Shown in pieces: positions 1 through 6,101 of a stretch of 19,499 nucleotides of DNA (positions are counted from its first letter, which is position 1; each line of letters begins with the position of its first letter). The notes under the pieces were generated by a model that was not told the DNA's origin, ran no database searches, and saw nothing but the letters and a program-made list of their open reading frames with translations. The position numbers and the translations under genes were made by a program. This DNA comes from Roseicyclus sp965662675 (GTDB taxonomy: Bacteria; Pseudomonadota; Alphaproteobacteria; Rhodobacterales; Rhodobacteraceae), in the NCBI RefSeq assembly GCF_965662675.1, contig NZ_CBFIIK010000040.1, positions 1 to 19,499 of the forward strand, written 5' to 3'.

Positions 1-500
1 GCCTTGGACGCCGCATAGGCCGCGACCTGTCCCGCCACGCGAAAACCCAAGATCGAGGCGATATTGATGATCGTGCCACCGCGCCCCGCATCGGCCATGG
101 CCTGCGCCGTGGTGCGCGCGACGTAAAAGGGGCCCTTGAGGTTAGTGTCGATCACCCGGTCGATGGTGGCATCGTCATGATCGAGCGCAGTCGCCGTGGC
201 GGCCGTGCCGGCATTGTTGACCACGATGTCGAAAACTTGGCCCGCCAGCTTGGCCGCCACATCCGCGCCATCGGCCACATCGAGGACGAGCGCATGGGCG
301 ACACCGCCGCTATCGGTGATGTCGGCACAAAGTGCGGCCACCCGCTCACCGCGGCGCGCGGCCAGCGTGACAGCGACACCTTGGGCGGCCAGCAGCCGCG
401 CGAAATGCGCCCCAAGCCCCGAGGATGCGCCCGTTACCAGCGCCGATTTGCCCGTCAATCCGGGCCATAGGGGAACGGGTGAATCGGTCACGTTCGTCAA
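1..500 (-). CDS. SDR family oxidoreductase (FabG-like), 3' end cut off by the window edge
   Basis: NAD(P)H-dependent short-chain dehydrogenase/reductase; the first 166 residues are visible. The Rossmann motif TGASSGLG is at about residues 23-30, an NNAG motif follows the fourth strand, and the catalytic Ser-Tyr-Lys set appears as NIAS and YAASK, with Lys166 as the last complete codon. The C-terminal substrate lobe lies outside the window. No ATG fits the frame; the best start is TTG at 500, preceded by the purine-rich stretch AAGGATGGGAGG. A GTG three codons inside is the alternative. The gene diverges from the tetR gene at 595 and may be its target. Which alcohol or ketone it handles cannot be told. 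The family is certain; the start is less so. Confidence 0.85.
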   Translation of the reverse strand, partial: MTNVTDSPVPLWPGLTGKSALVTGASSGLGAHFARLLAAQGVAVTLAARRGERVAALCADITDSGGVAHALVLDVADGADVAAKLAGQVFDIVVNNAGTAATATALDHDDATIDRVIDTNLKGPFYVARTTAQAMADAGRGGTIINIASILGFRVAGQVAAYAASK

Positions 501-516
501 GGCCTCCCATCCTTAT

Positions 517-530
517 CGAGCGAGCGTTCG
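517..530. promoter_or_regulatory. Candidate TetR-family operator between divergent SDR and tetR
   Basis: The 14-bp sequence CGAGCGAGCGTTCG is an imperfect palindrome with 10 of 14 symmetric positions. It differs at one constrained base from the CNAACGNNCGTTNG pattern described for PaaR-like TetR regulators (recalled, not searched). It sits 17 nt upstream of the SDR start and 64 nt upstream of the tetR start, the expected place for an autoregulatory site shared by divergent genes. Binding is inferred. Confidence 0.4.
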
Positions 531-594
531 GTAGATATTGGTAGACAGCGCCCCGGAATATGGCAACAGATTCCTGAACCACGGAGACGGAAAG

Positions 595-1371
595 ATGACC
601 AACCCGACCCAAAGGGCCGCCCATGCGGCGGCTGGCGCGCAGTTGCCGCGCATGGCCGCGATGCCCACGGTCGCGCAATTGTGCCAATCGATCCTTGCCC
701 GTCACCAAGACACGATCAGCGTGCGCAAGTCCAACATCGCTCTGCCGCGCCTGCAACGGATCTTGGAGACAGCGATCGATCTGTCGAACAAGGGCGGGTT
801 TCAGGCCATGTCGCTACGCGATCTCTCGCGCGAGACAGGGATGTCGGCGGGCGGTCTTTACGCCTATTTCGATAGTAAGACGACGCTTCTGAAGATGATC
901 TTGGCCGAGGTGGCCGATCTGGTGCAACGCGTGCTGTCGAGCCCCCCCGAGGATGTGACCCGTGATCCTGTCACCCATCTGCGCTGGATGATCGACACAC
1001 ATCTGCGCATGACCGAGGCCTTGTTGCCGTGGTTTACCTTCGCCTTCATGGAGGCCAAGAATTTCCCCCCCGCCGAACGCCGCATGGCCATCGATAGCGA
1101 GATGCTGACCGAAAGCTACTTTTCGGCCGTGGTTTTGCGCGGGGTCGAAAGCGGCGTCTTTCGTCCCGACACCTCGCCGCTTTTGCCCGCGCTGATCAAG
1201 CCGCTGTTGCAGGAGTGGTATGTCAAACGCGCCAAGTATCGCCGCCGGGGCATCACACTCGACAGCTACAGCGCCGAGGTGCAGCAGGTCGTCTTGCGCG
1301 CCTGCCTGCCCGAGGCGGGATTGGGTCTGCAGGGTTTGGCCCGCCCGCCGTTGGGAGAGGGGCGGGCCTAG
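595..1371 (+). CDS. TetR/AcrR family transcriptional regulator
   Basis: One-component regulator of 258 residues with an atypically long N-terminal extension of about 50 residues before the DNA-binding domain. The TetR helix-turn-helix spans roughly residues 58-105: an ILETAIDLSNKGGFQAMSLR segment followed by SAGGLYAYFDSKTTLL, the classic GxxxGxLYxYFxSKxxLL pattern. The rest is the all-helical ligand-binding and dimerisation domain. ATG at 595 is chosen because GGAG lies just upstream; a TTG at 538 in the same frame lacks one. It diverges from the SDR gene at 500 with a candidate operator between, so autoregulation plus control of that gene is likely. The ligand is unknown; acyl-CoA or hydrophobic ligands are common in this group. 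The stop overlaps the stop of the convergent SDR gene in the tetranucleotide CTAG. Confidence 0.9.
   Translation: MTNPTQRAAHAAAGAQLPRMAAMPTVAQLCQSILARHQDTISVRKSNIALPRLQRILETAIDLSNKGGFQAMSLRDLSRETGMSAGGLYAYFDSKTTLLKMILAEVADLVQRVLSSPPEDVTRDPVTHLRWMIDTHLRMTEALLPWFTFAFMEAKNFPPAERRMAIDSEMLTESYFSAVVLRGVESGVFRPDTSPLLPALIKPLLQEWYVKRAKYRRRGITLDSYSAEVQQVVLRACLPEAGLGLQGLARPPLGEGRA
1338..1368. terminator. Possible hairpin at the convergent tetR/SDR ends
   Basis: GGCCCGCC (1338-1345) and GGCGGGCC (1361-1368) form a perfect 8-bp stem with a 15-nt loop, ending right at the overlapping stop codons of two convergent genes. There is no following T-tract on the plus strand, so it is at best a weak or factor-assisted terminator. 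Confidence 0.3.
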
Positions 1372-2111
1372 CGACCGCCCCCGATATCGACGATGGTGCC
1401 GGTGACATAGCTGGCCCTTTCCGACAAAAGCCAGACGACCGTATCGGCGACCTCGTCCGCCGTGCCGATGCGTCCCAAGGGAACCTCTGCCCGCTTTTGG
1501 ACCAGCCGCTCGCCCACGCCCGCGGCGGCATGGATTTCCGTGTCGATCAGGCCGGGTGCCACCGCATTCACCCGGATGTCGCGCGGCCCCAATTCGCGGG
1601 CCAAGCCCTTGGTCATGGCGTTGATCGCCCCCTTGGAGGCTGCGTAATGCACCCATTCGCCGCCGCCGCCCAGTTCCGCCGCCCTGCTCGACATCAGCAC
1701 AATCGACCCGCGGGCCATCCGCCGCGCGCCCTCCTGCACGGTCAGAAAGCAGCCGATGAGGTTGGTGTCGATGACGCGGGTCAGATCGGCGAGCGACAGA
1801 TCGGTGATCTTGGTGGCCGGTCCCGTGATGCCCGCATTGGCGAAAAGCCCGGTGGCGGTGCCGAACGCGGCCTCGCATCTGTCGAAAAGCAGCGCGGGGG
1901 TGGTCGGGTCGGTGACATCGGCCTTGATGGCGATGACCTGCCCGCCCGCTTGGGTCAGTTCCGCGCATAACCCATCGGCGGCATCCGCATCGCGCGCATA
2001 TGAAAATACCACTGGTCGGCCCAAGGCCACCAAGGCGCGCACGCTTGCCGCCCCGATCCCTCTGCTGCCGCCCGTGACGATGACGGGACCAAGTTCAGAA
2101 TGCGACATCAT
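1368..2111 (-). CDS. SDR family oxidoreductase, last gene of the BKACE operon
   Basis: Classical short-chain dehydrogenase of 247 residues, the full family length. The cofactor motif TGGSRGIG is at residues 13-20, NAG at 92-94, catalytic Ser at about 142, Tyr156 and Lys160 in YAASK, and the PG motif in VNAVAPGLIDTE after them. A run of four glycines lies between the catalytic Ser and Tyr. Two ATGs are adjacent (2111 and 2108), both after AAGGGGGAAA; 2111 is used here. The start overlaps the end of the BKACE gene by 17 nt, so translation is probably coupled. In this operon it may oxidise a hydroxy substrate or reduce a product; the substrate cannot be read from the sequence. Confidence 0.93.
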   Translation of the reverse strand: MMSHSELGPVIVTGGSRGIGAASVRALVALGRPVVFSYARDADAADGLCAELTQAGGQVIAIKADVTDPTTPALLFDRCEAAFGTATGLFANAGITGPATKITDLSLADLTRVIDTNLIGCFLTVQEGARRMARGSIVLMSSRAAELGGGGEWVHYAASKGAINAMTKGLARELGPRDIRVNAVAPGLIDTEIHAAAGVGERLVQKRAEVPLGRIGTADEVADTVVWLLSERASYVTGTIVDIGGGR

Positions 2112-3030
2112 TTCCCCCTTTTAGATCAAGCATCTGGCGTGCCTCGTCGGGTGTTGCCACTGCAAGGCTGAGGCCTTCGAGGATCTCGCGTACCTTGCGC
2201 ACCTGGTCGGCATTGCTTTCAGCCAACTGCCCCGGCCCGATCCAAAGCGAATCTTCCAGCCCGACACGCACATTGCCCCCTTGGGCCGCGGCCATTGCCG
2301 CGACGGGCATCTGGTTACGCCCCGCACCCAGAACCGACCAGACGTAAGCATCGCCGAACAGCCGATCGGCCGTGCGCTTCATATGCGCCACATCCTCCGG
2401 GTGGGCGCCGATGCCCCCCAAAAGGCCAAAGACCGTCTGCACAAGGAAAGGCGCCTTGACCAAGCCGCGATCGACGAAATGGGCGAGGTTATAAAGATGG
2501 CTGGTGTCATAGCATTCGAACTCGAACCTTGTGTGGTTGGCGTTCCCGATCCGCAAGATCTGTTCGATATCGGCGAAGGTGTTCTTGAAAACCAGATCGC
2601 GGCTGTTCTCCAGATGCGCGCGTTCCCAGTCGTGGCGAAACTCCTTGAAGCGGTCGAGCATCGGGTAAAGCCCGAAATTCATCGACCCCATGTTCAGCGA
2701 GGCCACCTCGGGCTTGAGTTCCGCCGCTGGGCGCATGCGTTCGGCCACGCTCATATGCGGTGAGCCGCCGGTGGTCAGGTTCAACACCGCGCCCGTGGCC
2801 TGCTTGAGTTGCGGCAGAAAGGCCCGGAACGCATCGGGGTCTTGCGTGGGCCGCCCAGTTTCGGGGTCGCGCGCATGCAGATGCAGGATCGTGGCGCCCG
2901 CCTCAGCGGCTTTCAGGCCATCGGCGATAATTTCTTGTGGCGTCACCGGCAAATGCGGCGACATCGATGGCGTGTGGATCGCGCCCGTCACGGCGCAGGA
3001 GATGATGACTTTGCGGGATTTCGCGGCCAT
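2095..3030 (-). CDS. BKACE family beta-keto acid cleavage enzyme (DUF849)
   Basis: Protein of 311 residues of the 3-keto-5-aminohexanoate cleavage enzyme family. These zinc TIM-barrel enzymes condense a beta-keto acid with acetyl-CoA and split it to acetoacetate plus a new acyl-CoA, or the equivalent CoA-swap products. Visible signatures are the early SCAVTGAIHTPSMSPHLP segment, the zinc-binding HLHARD motif (His50, His52) and VGLEDSLWIGPG near residue 257, whose Glu259 is the likely third zinc ligand. ATG at 3030 follows AAAGGGA and lies 22 nt after the dehydrogenase gene stop. The neighbouring 3-hydroxyacid dehydrogenase would supply the beta-keto substrate. The substrate of this subfamily member is unknown; dehydrocarnitine is one known BKACE substrate in other bacteria but is not implied here. 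Confidence 0.93.
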   Translation of the reverse strand: MAAKSRKVIISCAVTGAIHTPSMSPHLPVTPQEIIADGLKAAEAGATILHLHARDPETGRPTQDPDAFRAFLPQLKQATGAVLNLTTGGSPHMSVAERMRPAAELKPEVASLNMGSMNFGLYPMLDRFKEFRHDWERAHLENSRDLVFKNTFADIEQILRIGNANHTRFEFECYDTSHLYNLAHFVDRGLVKAPFLVQTVFGLLGGIGAHPEDVAHMKRTADRLFGDAYVWSVLGAGRNQMPVAAMAAAQGGNVRVGLEDSLWIGPGQLAESNADQVRKVREILEGLSLAVATPDEARQMLDLKGGNDVAF

Positions 3031-3052
3031 GTATCGGTCCCTTTCTGCGGGG

Positions 3053-4000
3053 TCAGTCTTGCGGTGTTTCGCGGCGGAAATGCGCCATCAGCGCCATCAG
3101 GCGGCGGTCGCGGCGGGCTTGCGCCTTGGGCAGATCGGACAGGGGCAGAACAGCACGGCGCGCGGCCGCGATGCGGTCCAGCGTCTCACCCTCCCAATCG
3201 GGCAGGGTGGTTTGGCGCGCGCCGATGAGGCGATACATCGGCCCGTAGCGGGCGACGTAATCGCGCACGCCGCCCGGCGCGTTCAGATCGATCGCCTCGA
3301 AAGGCCCGCACAGCGACCAGCGGGGTGCCAGCCCGTCGCGGATGCCGGTGTCGATATCCTCGGGCGTGGCGATCCCATCGGCCACAAGGCGCATCGCCTC
3401 TTGCAACAACGCGCCTTGCAGGCGGTTCATGATGAAGCCGTCGATCTCGCGCGTCATGCGGATGGGCTTTTGGCCGATCCCCGCCATAGTGGCGGCACAG
3501 CGCTCCATCGCTGCCGCGTCGGTCCATGGGGCGGGCACGATTTCCACCGCCGGGATCAGGCTGGGCGGGTTGATCGGGTGGGCCACCAGACAGCGTGCGC
3601 GACCCTTCAGCGCTTCGGTGAAGCTGGACGGCAACAGCGCCGAGGTCGAGCTTGCCAAGATCGCATCAGGCCGGGCTGCGGCATCAATTGCGGCAAAGAT
3701 CGCGCGCTTGATATCGACATTTTCCGACACGTTTTCTTGTACATGCAAGGCGTTCTTCACAGCGGTTTCCAGATCGGCGGCCACATGTACACGCCCCGCC
3801 ACCTCGGCGGGTGCTTGCCCCTCCAGCAGGCCAGCGGCCTGCATATCGGTGCCGATCTCGGCCACGCGGGCTTGTGCCGCGCCTGCGGCGTCTGCGTCTT
3901 GGTCGTAGAGCGTGACCATGTGGCCCGCACGCGCAAAGCCAAAGGCCCAAGCCGACCCGATCAGCCCCGCGCCGATCACCGCGATGGGGGGTTTTTCCAT
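3053..4000 (-). CDS. 3-hydroxyacyl-CoA dehydrogenase family protein, lambda-crystallin / L-gulonate 3-dehydrogenase-like
   Basis: NAD-dependent beta-hydroxy acid dehydrogenase of 315 residues. The Rossmann motif GAGLIG is at residues 10-15, and Asp33 at the end of the second strand favours NAD. The stretch AHPINPPSLIPAVEIVP (about 140-156) holds the catalytic His141 and Glu153; SSTSALLP (about 118-124) and the MNRLQ segment (Asn192) complete the active site. VQENVSEN and AHPINPP closely resemble lambda-crystallin (CRYL1, L-gulonate 3-dehydrogenase) and carnitine dehydrogenase rather than fatty-acid FadB, so a free hydroxy acid is the more likely substrate. ATG at 4000 overlaps the preceding stop as TGATG; a GTG one codon upstream is possible. 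It is followed by BKACE, which would cleave its beta-keto product. Confidence 0.9.
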   Translation of the reverse strand: MEKPPIAVIGAGLIGSAWAFGFARAGHMVTLYDQDADAAGAAQARVAEIGTDMQAAGLLEGQAPAEVAGRVHVAADLETAVKNALHVQENVSENVDIKRAIFAAIDAAARPDAILASSTSALLPSSFTEALKGRARCLVAHPINPPSLIPAVEIVPAPWTDAAAMERCAATMAGIGQKPIRMTREIDGFIMNRLQGALLQEAMRLVADGIATPEDIDTGIRDGLAPRWSLCGPFEAIDLNAPGGVRDYVARYGPMYRLIGARQTTLPDWEGETLDRIAAARRAVLPLSDLPKAQARRDRRLMALMAHFRRETPQD

Positions 4001-4779
4001 CACAACCCCTCAACGCCCGCGCAGACGCTGAGCGCCTGGCCGGTAATGTTGGCCCCGCCGGGCGAGGACAGGAACAGACACATCGCGGCGATATCCTCGG
4101 GCGCGACCATGCGGCGGAGCCAGACTTTTTCCAGCGCCTGCACCTCGGTCTCGGCATAGCTTTGGCCCAATTGCTGGGCGCGCGCGGCGATCACGCGCTC
4201 GATGCGAGGGCCCTTGACGATGCCGGGCAAGATCGCATTGGCGCGCACGCCCTGCGGCCCCCATTCCACCGCAAGGCTTTTGGCCAGCCCCACCACCCCC
4301 CATTTCGACGCCGCATAGGGCGTGCGCAGTGCAAAGCCCAAACGCCCCGCGACCGATGAAATGGCGACAAAGCTGCCCCGGCTGGCGATCAGATCGGCGG
4401 CGGCGTGATGGGCAGCGAGATACGCACCGCGCAAATTCACCTCGAGCGTGCGATCCCATGCGGCGTCATCCACATCGGCGATGGCAAGGGTCGGCCCCGC
4501 GATCCCGGCATTGGCGATCACCACGTCGAACCCGCCCATATCGGCGCGCGCTGCCGCGAAAAAGGCGCGGGCCTGTTCGGGGTCAGCGGCATCGCATTCC
4601 ATCGCGCCAAAACCCGCCGCGCGCGCATCCGCGACGGCGGCGGCGTCGATGTCGCAGACATGCACATGCGCGCCCGCCTGTTGAAAGCCGGTGGCGATGG
4701 CCCGCCCGATCCCCGCCGCCCCGGCGGTCACCGCCACACGCAGGCCCGTGGGCGGTGTCAGCGATTGCAGAATGCTCAT
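4000..4779 (-). CDS. SDR family oxidoreductase, second gene of the gntR operon
   Basis: Classical SDR of 259 residues. The cofactor motif reads TAGAAGIG (18-25), so the usual second residue Gly is Ala. Asp43 after the second strand suggests NAD over NADP. ANAGIAG is at about 89-95, Ser142, Tyr155 and Lys159 form the catalytic set, and ILPGIVKGPRIERV is the PG loop. The start ATG at 4779 follows GAGGGA and overlaps the gntR stop by ATGA. The stop overlaps the next gene by one base. It could oxidise another hydroxyl of the same substrate handled by the downstream dehydrogenase and BKACE. The exact reaction is unknown. Confidence 0.92.
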   Translation of the reverse strand: MSILQSLTPPTGLRVAVTAGAAGIGRAIATGFQQAGAHVHVCDIDAAAVADARAAGFGAMECDAADPEQARAFFAAARADMGGFDVVIANAGIAGPTLAIADVDDAAWDRTLEVNLRGAYLAAHHAAADLIASRGSFVAISSVAGRLGFALRTPYAASKWGVVGLAKSLAVEWGPQGVRANAILPGIVKGPRIERVIAARAQQLGQSYAETEVQALEKVWLRRMVAPEDIAAMCLFLSSPGGANITGQALSVCAGVEGL

Positions 4780-5495
4780 ATCTGTCCCTCATTGGTTGGG
4801 GTGGCCGCCGCCGCGACCGTTGCTGCACGAATATCGGGGGCGGCATTGGCGATATCGGCGATGATCGCCGCGCGTAGTGCTGCGGCATCGCGCGCCAACA
4901 CGGCGGCGCGCATCGCATCGTGAAACCCCATCGAACGGCTGAGATGGGCCTGATCGGGCAGGCTTGCGCGGATCGCGGGACCGACGATCAGCCATAGGCG
5001 CTGGATCATGCCAAGCAGCATGGGCCAGCGCGCGGCGGCGTAGATGCCGGAATGAAAATCGGCGTTCGCGGCCAAGTAGCGGTCGACATCGCCGCTGTCG
5101 GCGGCTTGCCTCAACGTCTGATGCAAGGCGCAGATCCGCGTCACATCCGCCCCCGTCAGCCCTTCGCCCGCGCGCCTTGCGGCCATGCCTTCAAGCTCGG
5201 TCCGGATCGCCGTCACCTCATCGAAATCATCGGGCGAGAGCAGGCGCACCCGCAGCGTGCGACTTGGCGTCAACTCCAGCGCACCCTCGGCGGTCAGCCG
5301 CGTCAGCGCCTCGCGCACGGGCATGGCGCTGACCGAAAGCTGCGCGGCAAGGCCACGGCTCGAGATCACCTCGCCGGGGCGAAAAGCACCCGCGATCAAC
5401 CCGGCATGAAGGCGGTCATAGATCTGTTGCTGCAAGCTGTCGCGCTGGAGCGGCGCTGTTTGCGCCATCTCGGCGCTGGCCAAGCTGTCGGACAT
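4776..5495 (-). CDS. GntR family transcriptional regulator, FCD subfamily
   Basis: Regulator of 239 residues and first gene of the operon. The N-terminal winged helix spans about residues 20-85 (IYDRLHAGLIAGAFRPGE, then LAAQLSVSAMPVREALTRL). A helical FCD effector domain follows, with NADFHSGIYAAA (His148) and GFHDAMRAAV (His192). The third His of the usual FCD metal site, normally in an MRAHI-like helix, appears to be Asp214 (IIADI), so metal binding may be altered. ATG at 5495 is preceded by a G-run giving GGGGGAT; an ATG seven codons upstream (5516) is the alternative. It overlaps the next SDR gene by 4 nt. It most likely represses its own operon, with the catabolic substrate or an intermediate as inducer. 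Confidence 0.92.
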   Translation of the reverse strand: MSDSLASAEMAQTAPLQRDSLQQQIYDRLHAGLIAGAFRPGEVISSRGLAAQLSVSAMPVREALTRLTAEGALELTPSRTLRVRLLSPDDFDEVTAIRTELEGMAARRAGEGLTGADVTRICALHQTLRQAADSGDVDRYLAANADFHSGIYAAARWPMLLGMIQRLWLIVGPAIRASLPDQAHLSRSMGFHDAMRAAVLARDAAALRAAIIADIANAAPDIRAATVAAAATPTNEGQI

Positions 5496-5514
5496 ATCCC
5501 CCCCCCGGATCGTC

Positions 5515-5535
5515 ATCTTCGATCTTCGATCTGCG
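5515..5535. repeat. Three tandem heptamers before gntR
   Basis: ATCTTCG occurs twice and ATCTGCG once, head to tail with a 7-bp period, and they run straight into the 12-bp palindrome at 5531-5542. They lie in the predicted 5' leader of the gntR operon. Seen directly; a role in regulator binding is a guess. Confidence 0.5.
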
Positions 5536-5542
5536 ATCGCAG
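5531..5542. promoter_or_regulatory. Candidate GntR operator (12-bp perfect palindrome)
   Basis: CTGCGATCGCAG reads the same on both strands. It overlaps the end of the proposed -10 element and the expected transcription start of the gntR operon, where a bound repressor would block RNA polymerase. It is 36 nt upstream of the gntR start codon. The sequence is certain; its assignment to this GntR protein is inferred from position. Confidence 0.45.
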
Positions 5543-5569
5543 TAAGGAGTAGCCCGTCGCCCCTGTCAA
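5541..5569 (-). promoter_or_regulatory. Sigma70-type promoter of the gntR-BKACE operon
   Basis: On the minus strand a perfect -35 box TTGACA (5569-5564) is followed after 17 nt by CTTACT (5546-5541), a modest -10 match. The predicted start near 5534 gives a leader of about 40 nt before gntR. It sits in the short gap after the small secreted protein gene, so the operon can be transcribed independently of it. Confidence 0.55.
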
Positions 5570-5575
5570 CGCCGA

Positions 5576-5869
5576 TCAGCGCGCCACGCAGCGTGACATC
5601 TGTCCGAAGCCGGCAGCGGTGCAGATATAGCTGCCGCGTCCGGGTGCGCCGCGGCTGCGCGCGGTGGTCGTCGCGCGCGCTGTCGCTGCGGGGCGGTTTG
5701 CCTGCCAGTCGAAGCGGATCGCGCGATCGCTGCGCATCTGCGGCGCGGCGGGGGCGGTTTGTTGGGCCTGTGGCGGCGGGATCTGGGGCGAATGCGCGAC
5801 CAAGGGGCTGGCCATCACGCCCAAGGCAAAGCTGGCGGCAACAATGGCGCGGCGCAGGTGATGCTGCAT
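5576..5869 (-). CDS. Small secreted hypothetical protein with a C-terminal cysteine pair
   Basis: Predicted 97-residue protein. Residues 1-25 look like a Sec signal peptide: MQHHLRR, then a hydrophobic AIVAASFALGVMASPLVA core with likely cleavage near VA-HS. A Pro/Gln/Ala-rich linker follows, then an Arg/Ala-rich stretch and the end YICTAAGFGQMSRC, with Cys83 and Cys94 able to form a periplasmic disulfide. ATG at 5869 is chosen because the signal peptide starts there; GGGAAAGGGG lies about 11 nt upstream, a loose spacing. The family was not recognised. It lies 232 nt downstream of the polysaccharide operon and may be its own unit. The codon phase and signal peptide support a real gene. Confidence 0.6.
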   Translation of the reverse strand: MQHHLRRAIVAASFALGVMASPLVAHSPQIPPPQAQQTAPAAPQMRSDRAIRFDWQANRPAATARATTTARSRGAPGRGSYICTAAGFGQMSRCVAR

Positions 5870-5962
5870 GATGATCGACCCCTTTCCCCACTCGCGCGCC
5901 GTGCTGGCGGCATCAGGGGCAGGGCCCGATCGCGCGACCAGCGCCGGGCAAAACTGACCTTG

Positions 5963-5992
5963 GCATTGACGCGGGTCAACGCCTTGATCAAG
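5963..5992. promoter_or_regulatory. Two adjacent palindromes upstream of the small secreted protein gene
   Basis: TTGACGCGGGTCAA (5966-5979) is a 5+4+5 inverted repeat, extended to GC at both outer ends with one mismatch. It is followed 3 nt later by the perfect palindrome CTTGATCAAG (5983-5992). The first has the half-site length and N4 spacing of CRP/FNR-superfamily boxes, but with TTGAC half-sites. They lie in the 232-nt gap between the GH26-like gene and the small secreted protein gene, about 100 nt before the latter. The regulator is unknown. Confidence 0.35.
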
Positions 5993-6101
5993 CGGGGGTG
6001 GAGGCGGGTGTGTATAACATCGCCGGAATCCGGCCAAGCGCGCGCTGCATCAATGGCATGCACGCGGACCGCCAATCAGCGGGAATCTGCCAAGGCCCCT
6101 C

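Noticed and set aside
814..1968. Minus-strand open frame of 384 codons across tetR and the SDR gene
   Set aside because: Spans two real genes in wrong frames; the translation is Arg/His/Gly-rich without motifs.
2690..4159. Long open frame (about 489 codons) on the plus strand opposite the dehydrogenase
   Set aside because: Low-complexity, His/Arg/Gly/Ala-rich translation with no domain. It is antisense to the well-supported BKACE, dehydrogenase and SDR genes; a high-GC shadow frame.
5966..5979. FNR/FixK box
   Set aside because: Half-sites are TTGAC/GTCAA, not the TTGAT/ATCAA of FNR-type proteins, so a specific regulator is not claimed.
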